Below, one piece after another: positions 31,695-42,825 of a stretch of 64,000 nt of DNA. The first letter of the stretch is position 1; the number at the start of each line of letters is the position of its first letter. Under the pieces are notes generated by a model. That model searched no databases and was not told the DNA's origin. It saw only the letters and a program-made list of their open reading frames with translations. Origin of the DNA: Acanthamoeba castellanii str. Neff (lineage: Eukaryota > Discosea > Longamoebia > Acanthamoebidae); assembly GCF_000313135.1 (NCBI RefSeq), contig NW_004457598.1, positions 250,069 through 314,068 of the forward strand, given 5' to 3'. The position numbers and the translations under genes were made by a program.

Positions 31695-33745
31695 ATGGAC
31701 GAAGATGCCCACCTGACCAGGCTTCCGGCGGAGCTGCTCTTCCACATCTGCCAGCTGCTGCCGCTGGCCGACCTCTCCCGCATGAGTGCGCCCAGCCCCC
31801 AATCTTTTTATTTCAACTTCTTTCCTTCATCTAATCATCTTTTGGTTGGCGGGTTCCCGCACAGGTGGCGTGTGCCGATCGCTGCGGGTGGTGGCAAACG
31901 CGGACTCTCTGTGGCGGCAGCGCTATCTGCAGCGCTACTACCATCCCACTGCCGGTGGCTCTCGTGCTCGACACTTAGCCCGCGGTACAGTTGTCTTCTG
32001 CAGCTCTACGCGTGCCAGCTCTCGTTCACGTAGCACCGTGGTGCCTCCGATGTATAAGGTGGTGGTGGCGGCAGAGAACGGACGACGTCGTGGAAGCAGA
32101 GGTTCAAGCGAAATCGGACGCTGGAGCGACGATGGCGCAATGGCAGCCACACATCACATTCGGTCAAAGGTTTGCAGTGTTTTACCACCCTGTGGGTACC
32201 CACTTGTGGCCAAGTGACGTTCGACTACTCACTCTACCCTCCCCATGTACATCAGGGAGCCACGATGACACCACCTGGTGCGTCAGCGTGGGCGCCACAC
32301 TGGCCGCCACCGGCGCGCAGGTACGTGCACTCCACACATGCGACCGCACAAACTCGCCGATCTCTGCACTTGCCGTGGCCAGGGCCTCACTGCACTGTGC
32401 ACCGTCCAGAGCGGGCAGATAGGCATCTGGGACGTGAAGCGACGAAAGTGGCGCAAAACGCTGATGGGCCACACGTCTTTCGTGAGAGCTGGTATGTCCT
32501 CCACACACTCTTACTTTTTAGTAACACATAAAACAAATAACTTTTCGGCTCGCAATAAGATCAACATGGAGAGTAATAATAAGAATAATAAATATAAAAA
32601 CTAATAAATAATAAATAATAATAATAAAGGTGACGGTCCATTTATGTGTAAACAGTGAAAGTGCTGCAGGACGACTGTCGCCTCCTGAGCGGTGGCGGCG
32701 ATTGTGTGATTCAGGTGTGGAATCTCGAGGCCGAGAAAGCGAGCGAGCATTCGGTCGCGCGATTCCTCACCGGCCAAAGGTGCGCGCCTTCGGCTGAGAC
32801 CATTGCGCTTGCTTCTGACTCTCGCGTTCATTCCGCATTCCAGCGGCATTTGGAGCTTGGACTACTCCTCTCATCAAGTGGCCGCAGGATTCGTTGATTC
32901 GACCATCCAAGGCACGCACCGCACACACACACACACACACCGCACACGCACCACCACGCATAGCTGACTGTGTGCCATAGTGTGGGATGCAAATGTGGGA
33001 CAGCGTATGCACGCCTTGGCTGGTCATGCGGATGTCGTGGCGTGTGTCCAGTTCCAAGATAATAACTGCCTGGTCTCGGGCTCTGACGACCGCCAACTAC
33101 GAGTATCGTACACCTCTCCTATGGATTTCATCACCAAAATGAAACTGACTGGAATGCGATGCATCGCCCACAGATTTGGGACCTTCGCACCTGTCACAGT
33201 GTGCGTGTGCTCAAAGGACACACCAGCCACGTTACTTGCTGCCAGAGCGACAGCAATATGATTGTCAGGTGAGTTGTATGTTGTAAATGTGGGGAACATA
33301 CTACTTTATTTACTTACACATTTTTATTGGTATTTACAGTGGGGGACTGGATGGGACTGTGCGCTATTGGAACTGGCAGGGACAACAGCAGGCCTCTGTT
33401 CCTGTTGGTACCAGGGGTAGTGCACTTCCTTCTGCTTTCTTTGATCTTCACCAAACTTACTTCTTCTTGGTAGTGCGCGATCTGAAATGGGACCATACCA
33501 AGATGGTTGTTGCAACAGGTTGTGAGGAGGGGATCCACATCTACAACACAATGATGACAAAGAGGTACTGCTTTACCAGGCCCTCACCATGCGCTCACTC
33601 AGGTTTAAGTGCACTCAAACCTTTGGCCTTGGGCAGATGGCGCCAACTGTTGGGTACCTATGCGCACTCGTGGGTGGTGGACTTTAATGAGGAGTTCCTC
33701 GTGGGCGTAGATCAAGAATTAGCGTTGTGGCAGTTTGCCCAATAA
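31695..33745 (+). CDS. F-box/WD40-repeat protein
   Basis: Likely substrate receptor of an SCF ubiquitin ligase. Start 31695: MDEDAHLTRLPAELLFHICQ, an F-box continuing LLPLADLSRMS, GVCRSLRVVANADSLWRQRY. A linker exon has WKQRFKRNRTLERRWRNG, typical between F-box and propeller. WD40 blades follow, one or two per exon: WCVSVGATLAATG, IGIWDVKRRKWRKTLMGHT, LLSGGGDCVIQVWNLE, VAAGFVDSTIQ then WDANVGQRMHALAGHADVV, CLVSGSDDRQLR, IVSGGLDGTVRYWNWQG, VVATGCEEGIHIYNT, and a last half blade EFLVGVDQELALWQFAQ with stop at 33743-33745. GH and WD dipeptides are well kept in blades 2 and 5. Introns cut most blades in the same place, near the WD pair. Confidence 0.88.
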
Positions 33746-33976
33746 AATAATACTTCCGGCTCTGATGCAACGATCACTCCTTTACCATTGGCGATTCTGA
33801 TTCCGCACATATCTCCTCAAAGGCGAGATGAAGTGAAGCGCGTTACGCTTTCTTCCTGGAACGCATTCGGCATACCAAGCAAAGGGTGGACCAATCCGGG
33901 CGTACCCTTTCGTTATGCTGCACCGGACTCTCGCCAAGCCCACTCTTAGTTTGACTTGTCTTTCTTATCTGTGGTA

Positions 33977-36900
33977 ATGTTGTGTCGGTGGTTGGTGGCG
34001 CTTGTTTTCGCGCTGGTGGCATGGAGCGGCTGGTCTTCGCCGCTTGTCTCCGGAGCAAACCCCAATGCCGCCTGCTGGGGTCTCAGTACGTAGGCCGCCC
34101 CGGGGCTGCGAAACCGTGATTACTTCGATTCTAACATCTTAACCAAACTCCTCCAACGCGTTCATTCTTTACTCCGCAGATAATCATCAACAGTTGGGCA
34201 TCCAGGCCACCGGACAGAACACATCTTCGCTGCCGCTGACGGTCCATGCCGGCGACCTCCACTTCACAAAGATCACTCCTGCCTCCAACCCCTTCACCTG
34301 TGCCTTGAGCGACGCTGGTTCGTTGCCTCTAAATGCCGAAACCAACGTTCGTGAGAGATCACTTTGCTGACCAGGCCAGAAAAATTTCTACACAGGGCAT
34401 GTCTATTGCTGGGGCGCGAGTACGATCACCGTCCCGCGCCACAGAGATGCGTGAAGTTGACCCACAACAAAGGCCTTGACCTGATCTGTGGCTTGGTGCT
34501 TTGTGGCGCGTGTCGTGTCGTGGTGTCGTGGTGAAGATTCCTTCCAGAGTCTTGGTGAAGGCGTGGCCACCTCTGGGCAGGACTACCCCATCGACCCCGA
34601 CCGAAAGGCGAGCACGGAGATCTTCACTGATCTCTGCTCCGGCATGTGGACCAGCTGCGGCGTCCTCTCCAATGGTACCTCTTCTGTCCCCCCTCCGCGG
34701 CCAAACCGACCGGCATGACTTTGTGTGTGGTCTGTGCGTGCGTGTGTGTGTTTGTGTGTGCGTGCGTGCGGTGTTGTGAACCAGGTTCCGTTGCATGCTG
34801 GGGCAGCAGTACGTTGCTGTTGGCTTGTCAGACGTGAAAACCTGCTGCCTGCTGACAGAAAGAGTGTTTTTGTTGGGCGCAGATGAACAGGGTGCGCTGG
34901 GGTGTGGCTTGGCCTACGCCAATCTCACGTCCACCGCCACTCCGCGACTGGTCTCCAACCTCACCAACGCGTCGGCAATCTTCTGCGGCGCCCTCTTCAA
35001 CTGTGCTCTCCTCAAATCCGGTACACTACTCATCACTGCGTTTTTAACTCCTAACATGACTCCTAACTCACTCACCGCACTCACCGCACTCACCGCACTC
35101 ACCGCACACGCACACGCACGGCTCTGGTACAGGCCGTGCATACTGCTGGGGCGCTGGTACGCGTTTTTCTTGGGGTGTTCCCCCTTCTTTTGTCCACTCA
35201 CTGTCTGTGGCCGCGCAGGAATTGTGGGCCAATTGGGGAACGGTGGATCTGGCGTTGTGAGCAGCATTACGCCAGTGCAAGTGGCCTCCAGCGCTCTGCC
35301 CATCATTGCGCTCAGCACCGGAAACAACCACGCCTGCCTCATCTACTCGGGTACTCCGCCGCCCCACCACGCACACAGGGTCGAATGTTGCTGAACTCAA
35401 CCCTTCTTTCTTCGCGGCAGACAACGTATTGGTCTGCTGGGGCAGTAGTGCGTTGCCCTGGCAATTCGCCCCTTGGGAAGTGGTTGGCCCGGCGGCGGAG
35501 TGTGGGACACCACACTGACCCTAAATGATCAATATTATTCAGATTCTGGAGGCAAGTTGGGGATCAACAACACCACACTCCCGTTTTCTGCGTTTCCGCA
35601 GCACAGTGTGGCCGGGCTCTACAAGCAGGTGTCGTGTGGCTCCTCTTCTACGTGTGCCATTGGCACAAGTAACCCCCCCACCCACCAATCAGTTAATATG
35701 CTTGTAAGATCAATAACATTAATTGCCGCGTCGTTCTGTCCTACTGCAGACGACAAGGTCTACTGCTGGGGATCCTGTATGATTGATTGCCTCCTTCGTT
35801 TATATGTCATTTTTTTCTGGTTGGGCTGACAGAGTCTTGATTGCCGACGTGTGGGCAGCTGAAATCCTGGGACCTGAAAGCCCTGCGGCCGCCCCGGTGC
35901 TCATTGATGGCTTGCCCGGCTCCGTCCAGCACACTAACACCGGCCAGGACGTGGCTTGCGCCCAGACAACTGGTACGCACGGTTGCACGCATGACTGGCA
36001 AACGACGATCTCACATTCCACATTGCTTGACACACCAGGTGGCACCGAGTACTGCTGGGGCACAGGTTCCTCACCTATCTACCACCCTGCAACCACCGAA
36101 TAACATTTCTTCCAACATCATCATCGTCATCACAACCTTCTCACGTTTCATTGCAACCGCAGCACTCTATGGCGAGCTTGGCCGCGGCATCGTGTCCTCG
36201 GTCTATCAATCTCCCGCTGCAATTGCCTGTACCCGCCACCACCCTCTTGCCTTAGCACCACCCTCTGGTGGGGGTTGGCTTCTGACACACATCAACATGT
36301 TGGTGGTGCCTTCAAGCGCGCACGTTTGTGCAGGGATCGGTCGTGGTGCCCCAGTCGGGCAATTCTCTGTGCGGCCTGCTGGTCGCGCCCTCGCCCTCAC
36401 CCTCGCCGTCGGCCGTGCCCATCCCCCAGGCGCCCTTCGTGAAGCCCGTCTTCGACGACGTCGTTCCGCAAGTCAAGCTTCTGCCCGTTGGTCCGTCGCT
36501 CTTTGCTTTTCGCGCCCTTTTTCTGTTCGCTCTGTCGCTTTCGTTCTTTGCACTCACCAGTGAATGAGGGTAACCGATCGCAGACCAAGAGGGCGTGGTG
36601 GGCAAGCCCGATGACGGCGCTCTGTTCTCGTTCGTTTCTGTCGAAGAGGTGTCGACCAATGGCGTTGAGCGAAGCTTCTCGCTCGTGCAAGGTTCCCGCA
36701 CCCCCTGCCCACCCACTTGAGCAGGACACGCTTCCAACATCAAAGCTCATGTGCGATGCTCCAACAACGCAATCACAACCACCACGCCAGCGCTCTGGGT
36801 GGCGGACAGCTTCGTTCCGGTGGGCGGGGGCGATGCAACCACGGCCGTGGGATACAAGAGCGAACTTTCCAACAACGTGACCGTGCGCTACAGCTTCTTC

Positions 36901-37703
36901 TCCTACAACCGCTCCCTCGACGTCGCCGTTGGTCCGTTCTCCCAGCCCTGAAAGCAAAAGCACCACTCGTCATTACTGACCAGCCAAGCGACGCGGTGGA
37001 GTACAGGCGACAACTTCACGTTGCCGATGACACCCTCGTTCCTCAAGTTTTCTCTCGTCATCACCACTTGGCCCTGGCTCGCCCCGTACACTGCGCCCTC
37101 TTCCTCGTTCTTTTCATCACAGTTCAATTCTCATTTCAACGGTTGGCAAATGTAACACAGGAACAACAGCCTGAGGGTGACGCTCAAGGTGGCGCCGGCG
37201 TTCACCAGCGAGCGCACGGTGGTCAACTACCCCAAGGACGACATGACCTCCCTTCTCCTCTCGTCTGCCAGCAGCGCATCGTCGGTGCTGGTGCGGGTGA
37301 TCAACTTCGGCTTGGCCGGTGCCGATGGCCGCGAGAGGGTCGGAGTGGAAACCAGCGCCAACGTCACCTCGTCGAGCCTCGTCTTCGCCGTAGACCACTT
37401 CGCCGACGACCTGGCCTACGACCCCGGTACAACAGCTCGCCTCGTGATTACTTTGGTTGGGTTCAGCTGACGTGTGACGGCACAGATCTGTCGGTGTTGG
37501 TGGGACGACGGGGAGAGGACGGTGGCGGCGGAACCGACCTGGCGCTGATCGTGGCCGTCTCGGTGGCGGTGCCCTTGGCCGTCTTGTTCGTGCTGGCGGT
37601 CATCGTGGCCTCGCTCCTCATCATCCGCTACAGGAAAAACCGCCAAAGGAGTGCGCTCGGCGGTGTCAACTACGACGGCAGCGGCCCTGACGAACAGTTG
37701 TAA
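33977..37703 (+). CDS. RCC1-repeat type I surface protein, copy A
   Basis: Starts MLCRWLVALVFALVAWSGWS, a signal peptide, then the first half-blade ANPNAACWGLS. The ectodomain is a run of RCC1-like blades, each ending in a CWG turn: HVYCWGAS, SVACWGSS, RAYCWGAGT, LVCWGSS, KVYCWGS, TEYCWGTG, joined to segments such as GALGCGLAYANLTS, VGQLGNGGSGVVSS and FNCALLKSG. A Ser-Pro linker (VAPSPSPSPSAVPIPQ) follows, then a conserved module (ADSFVPVGGGDA, VRYSFFSYNRSLDVAVG, DNFTLPMTPSFLKFSLVI, FTSERTVVNYPKDDMTS, LVRVINFGLAGADGRERVG), one membrane helix (LALIVAVSVAVPLAVLFVLA) and a short tail ending GSGPDEQL. Stop 37701-37703. Several blade turns sit on symmetric phase-1 exons of 24 or 27 bases. Presumably a surface ligand-binding protein; ligand unknown. 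Confidence 0.85.
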
Positions 37704-37819
37704 CCCTTCACCTCTTTCGCCATTTATCAAAAAGAAGATAAAAATAAATAGTTGAAATTCAAAAAATTACCGAATAAAATAAATTCGGGCAAAGCCAAGT
37801 GCGCACAACCACAGAAGAC

Positions 37820-40800
37820 ATGGCGAGACGCGGCTTTGCAGTGAGTGTGCGCACCGCGGCCATCCTCGCGCTCCTGGTGGTTGCCGCATGGGCCGGCACC
37901 ACTGGTGCGACCTCTGTGGTCGACCCGCAGGTGGAAGCGGTGCGTGGACTAGTGGGGCGGCTTTTGGGTGCGCAGCACGTGGACTCGTTCGACTTTGGGC
38001 TGGTGCCGCCCCAGCCCCACTCGGGCAACGACCTCTTCCAGCTGCTCCCCACCCACACCGTCAATGGGTACCCCAACCTAATCTGCAGAAGTATTAGATG
38101 ACGCCAATAAGATAATTAAATTAGCAATTAAAATAAAGATTTAAGATTAAATTTTATTAAGCTCACTGCTGGTTGGACAGGAGGGTTGTGGTGCCGGTGC
38201 GCGGCAGTAGTGGGGTGGCGCTGGCGTCGGGTCTCTACTGGTACCTCAAGTACTACTGCAATGCCTCCGTCACCTGGGGCGAGAACGGCACCGGCGACAA
38301 CCTGGTACGCACCACCACGCACCGACTGGGCTTGGCCGGTCGGCGTCCGCGGTACGCTCAATTGGTTGATTGAGTGAATGGCCGCTGGTTACGTGCCGCA
38401 GGTGCTGCCCGACCCGCTGCCGCAGGTGGCGACGGCGGTGGTGATGAACGCGCCGGTGCGGTGGCGGTACTACCTCAACGTGTGCACCGTCTCCTACTCC
38501 TCCGCGTGGTGGAACTGGACTCGCTGGGAGCGCGAAATTGATTGGTACGTAGTAGGTCGTGCGTGCGGTGCTGCCTGTGCGATGTGTGCCGTGTGTGCGG
38601 TGTGTGCGGTGTGTGCGGAAGTTGACTGTGTCGACTTTCGACGAATGCTAGGATGGCGCTGCACGGCATCAATCTGCCCTTGGCATTCACCGGCCAGGAG
38701 CTGGTGTGGACCGAGGTCTGGAAGGCGTTCGGGCTCACCGACGCCGAGATCGAGGAGTTCTACACCGGACCGGCATTCCTCGCCTGGAATCGGTATGTTC
38801 AACAACACATTCCACCAATGCCTTCACAAAAGCAAAGATCACTGTCTGCCGATTGGCTGATCGATATGTGATCACGTGATCGCATTGGGTGATGATCAGA
38901 ATGGGCAACGTGCAGAGCTGGGGTGGGCCGCTCACCAAGAGCTGGCGCGAAGGCCAAGCGGAGCTCCAGAAGAAGATCGTTCAGGTACGCTGCCACTGCA
39001 CAGCGCTGGCAGCAGTTGTTTGTTCACGGACTGACTGCGTCGTGGCCATGGCGTGTAGCGGCAAAGGGAGTTTGGAATGAAGAACGTGCTGTCAGCGTTC
39101 GCTGGGCACGTGCCGCCGGACTGAAGCGGGTCTACCCGCACGCCAACATCACGCTGTCGCCCACGTGGGCTCACTTCACCGATCCCTACCGCGTGTGGCT
39201 GCTGGACCCCTTCGACCCCATCTTCCAGAAGATCGGGTACCCCACTCTTTTCTTTATGTTGCATTATTATGAAACTTATGAGATTTATATTATTGTATTA
39301 CTCATAAGCAAATATTTTTATCTATAAAACTAGTAACATTTTACTTTTACAACAGCACGGCCTTCATCGACGCGCAGACGCGTGTGTACGGAACGGATCA
39401 CATCTACAATGCCGACACGTTCAACGAGCTCGACCCTCCTTCGGCCGACCCCACCTACCTGGCTGCTGCGAGCAATGCCGTATACCAGGTGCGCGATTCG
39501 TGAGGCCGACCTATATGAGTGCCGGAGAGTAACTGTGCCTGTTGCGACAGGGTATGGCCGCTGCGGACCCCAAGGCGCTTTGGCTCATGCAGGGCTGGCT
39601 CTTCCGGAGCGTCTGGTGGAGCAACGACCGCATCAAGGTAATCTCGCCGCACGCACGCACGCACGCACGCGGCTAAGTCGTCCCGCGCACCGCACACACG
39701 ACAGGCGTACTTGTCCGGCGTCAAGAACGACAACATGCTCATCTTGGACCTCTACGCCGAGGTGGACCCCATCTGGAGCAAGACCGAGTCCTACTTTGGG
39801 TGCTCCTAGCCCCCTTTGTGTTGTTTTTCTTTCCAATTAATCACATTCTATTATGTTTCAAACATTATTTAATTCAATGACATTGACTTATTTGCAGCAA
39901 GCCGTTCGTGTGGTGTATGCTGCACGATTTTGGAGGCAACCGCGACCTTTACGGCAATCTCACCCACATCGCCACGGCCCCTGTGGACGCTCGCACGGCG
40001 CCGGGCAGCACCATGGTGGGGACTGGGCTGACGATGGAGGCCATCGAGCAGAACCCGGTCATCTACGAACTGATGTCAGGTATGCACATTCCACTTCTTC
40101 TTCGTTCTTCGTTCTTCGCTCTTCGTTCTTCTTGCTGCGACTCAGGCTGATGGCTTGCCTGTGTTCAGAAATGGGCTGGAGGTCCGCACACGTGGATGTC
40201 GACGATTGGCTGGATCACTATGTGAGCTTCCGCTACGGCGCTGACAGGTAACTAATCTCACTACACTCGCAGCTAAAACCCTCTGCTCACACTACACTGC
40301 GTGGTCTCAGTCCGAGCGCCAAGAAAGCCTGGCGCCTGCTTCACCAGTCAGCCTATCAAAATCCAGTGATCATGCGGTAAACCAACCTTGTGGTCGCAGT
40401 CAATGTGAACGTTGCGTGGTAACTAACCCGCACCTCGTCTCAGGAGCATCTACACGTTTGTGCCCAACCGCCACGTGAGCAGGAATCACCACTACAGCCC
40501 CGATGTGCTCGTGGAGGCCTGGGGCCTGCTGCTCCAGAGCCGACTCGAGCTGCCCAACCCGGCCCAACCCAACGGCCCCTGGGAGTACGACCTGGTCGAC
40601 GTCACCAGGCAGGTGCGTGCACACCACAATCGGAGTTATGTTATAACTGTTGGCTCTGCGGAGTTAAACTAGTTGCACATTTTATCATTGAATGTTGATT
40701 GGCTGTCGGGCAGGTGCTGGACAATCTGTTCCATGACGCTTATGGCCTGCTGGACGGCGCCTACGATGCCTACGTTGCAACGCGCCGGGACCCCTTCAAC

Positions 40801-41907
40801 CAGGTCAAGACCATCGGCGCCGCGCTGATCCAGATCTTGAGCGACATCGACACAGTTCTGGCCACCAACCAAAACTACCTCCTCGGCGTGTGGTACGAAA
40901 CCAAGCATTCCAACCATTCTCAAGCCTTTCTTTCATAACGAGTGCATGACCACGTCGCGTTGTGCGCCTGATCAAGGACGGAGAGAGCGAGGTCGTGGGC
41001 CACCAACGAAGAGGAGAAACGCCTCTACGAGTTCAACGCACGCAACCAGATCACGCTATGGGGTCCCAACGGTACACACCTAACCACCGCACATGCACAC
41101 ACCACCGCACACGCACACAAGCACACGCATACACGCATGAGACTCAGGGGCGTCCAACAACAACAACAGGGGAGATCAACGACTACGCTAGCAAGGAGTG
41201 GGCTGGCCTGGTGGGCACCTACTACCGGCCGCGGTGGCAGATCTTCGTCGCCTACCTCTTCGACTCCATAGCGAAGGGCACCGTGATCGACCCCAACAAA
41301 TACGCCGCAGATCTGCTCCTGTGGGAGCAGCGCTGGAACAATCAGACCAACGCTTTCCCTTCTCAGGTACTCCAAAACTAAATAAATATTAATACAAATT
41401 ATAAAAACAATAATGTAAATGTAGAAAAAAATGAATTTGATTTGTTGTAATAGAATTAATCATAAATTTGATTTTTGTGGTGTTGCAAGGCAACTGGCAA
41501 CGTAGCGGAGGTGTCCCAAGCGTTGTACGCTCGCTATGTGAGCGCCGCGGAGTTGAAGCAGCACTTCCAGCGCCTGCCCAACACCGATGCTCCGGCCAAC
41601 GACATCCACCGCCAGGTACACCCACTCGCGTCCCCACTCACGCGGCAACACCACTTACTATGAGATCGTCATTGGGTGTGTCGTGTGTGTCGTGTGTGTC
41701 GTGTGTGTCGTGTGTGTCGTGTGTGTCGTGTGTGTCATGTGTGTGTGTGTGTGTGCGTAGCCCCAGACGACGGTGGTGGGCCAGCTGATGTACCTGTGCT
41801 TCCTCGACCCGGCGTGCCAGGGCTTCAACTCCAACGGCCACCTCAAGTCCTCCGTCGCCTCCACCATCACCTCCGCCGACGTCGACCTTTACATTCGCTC
41901 GCGTTGA
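37820..41907 (+). CDS. NAGLU: alpha-N-acetylglucosaminidase (GH89), secreted/lysosomal
   Basis: Removes terminal N-acetylglucosamine, in animals from heparan sulphate. Start 37820, signal peptide ([20 protein letters not shown]). GH89 exons follow in order: [40 protein letters not shown] then [69 protein letters not shown] (first catalytic Glu in TFNE), [24 protein letters not shown] (second catalytic Glu), [48 protein letters not shown]. After the normal end ([29 protein letters not shown]) there is an extra C-terminal part ([30 protein letters not shown]) ending LYIRSR, stop 41905-41907, of unknown function. About eighteen introns. Confidence 0.93.
41681..41757. repeat. 9-bp minisatellite TCGTGTGTG in the last NAGLU intron
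   Basis: About seven head-to-tail copies of TCGTGTGTG, degenerating into plain GT near the acceptor at 41757-41760. It lies just inside the last intron of the alpha-N-acetylglucosaminidase gene. Confidence 0.9.
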
Positions 41908-42116
41908 AATCATTGTTTCCAACAGTTCTGGTCTATGTCGATTCTCATAAAGTAAGAGCGCCCTGTAAGAAGAGCGTTGTTCCGGTGTGACAACAAGGCC
42001 GTGATCAGCAACCAAACACAACCTCAGCTTGTCTCCACGTTCGTCACTACGTAGAGAGTGGAGTGAAGGGCCGTAAGAGTTGGGTGGAGCGAAGAGGGGT
42101 AAGAGGCACAGTGGGC

Positions 42117-42650
42117 TCAGAGGTTGAAGGCACGAACGAAGCATTCTTCCACCACGAACAGAGAACGAAGCAAGAAGTCCTGGTCATGGGGACGAACCTG
42201 GTCTTCATCGACCTTGGCAAAGATGTCGTCCACGATCACCTTGATTGTGGCCTTGAGCTCTTCTGAGGCAACATACACCTTGCTGCGGTGCTGCGCGAGC
42301 ACCAAGTCATGAGCAGCATCCTCTTGATCTCATCCTTGGACAGCTGCCATTGAAGAGTTTGAATGACATTGCAACAATGAGGGGTTGTTCTACGACTTCC
42401 AAGCTGATCTTTGATGCTGCCACCACAATGCCCAATAGCCCTGCGGTTGAGGGACATCATTGTTGGTCTCAGCCGGACAACCTTCCTGGAGGCGGCACGC
42501 ACCCATTGCCATCATGATCGAAGGCTTCCAAGTGGTTTTGAGCTTGCTCGGACACCACAGCAAAACCCAAATCTGGATGAACTTTGCCTTCGAGATCATT
42601 CCATCTTTGCCCTTGTCAGCTTTGAAGGACTTCAGAACCTTCTCCGTCAC
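42117..42650 (-). pseudogene. decayed EF-hand gene, calcineurin-B/CBL-like
   Basis: Leftward fragments in different frames recall an EF-hand protein. In order: KSFKADKGKDGMISKAKF (a calcium-loop-like DxxxDG), then in a second frame EAFDHDGNGCV, then in a third SLNRRAIGHCGGSIKDQL and QLSKDEIKRMLLMT, then back in another frame SEELKATIKVIVDDIFAKVD followed by DEDQ and loss of the loop. The order (hand, hand, RG-sIedkL, LSKDEIKRML, VDDIFAKvDeD) is that of calcineurin B and CBL-like calcium sensors. The frame changes fall inside exons and no start is visible, so I call it a pseudogene. It lies between NAGLU and a surface-protein gene. The remaining bases of 41908-42825 show nothing else. Confidence 0.6.
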
Positions 42651-42825
42651 GTCCTTTGAAACTCTCTTGGTTGTCGTCCACAGGTGAGATCAAAAGCGAT
42701 TTCAGGAGGTCTCGACAAAGAAATACAAACATGGCGAGAGGAACCATGAAACTTGTCCTCAACGCGCTAAAGGAGGATTCGCGCATCGCGGAAGGGTTTG
42801 TTTATTGCGTGACACGCATGCCCTT

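Noticed and set aside
41681..41757. Regular short repeat resembling an array
   Set aside because: The unit is 9 bases with no spacers, inside a eukaryotic intron; a minisatellite, not CRISPR.
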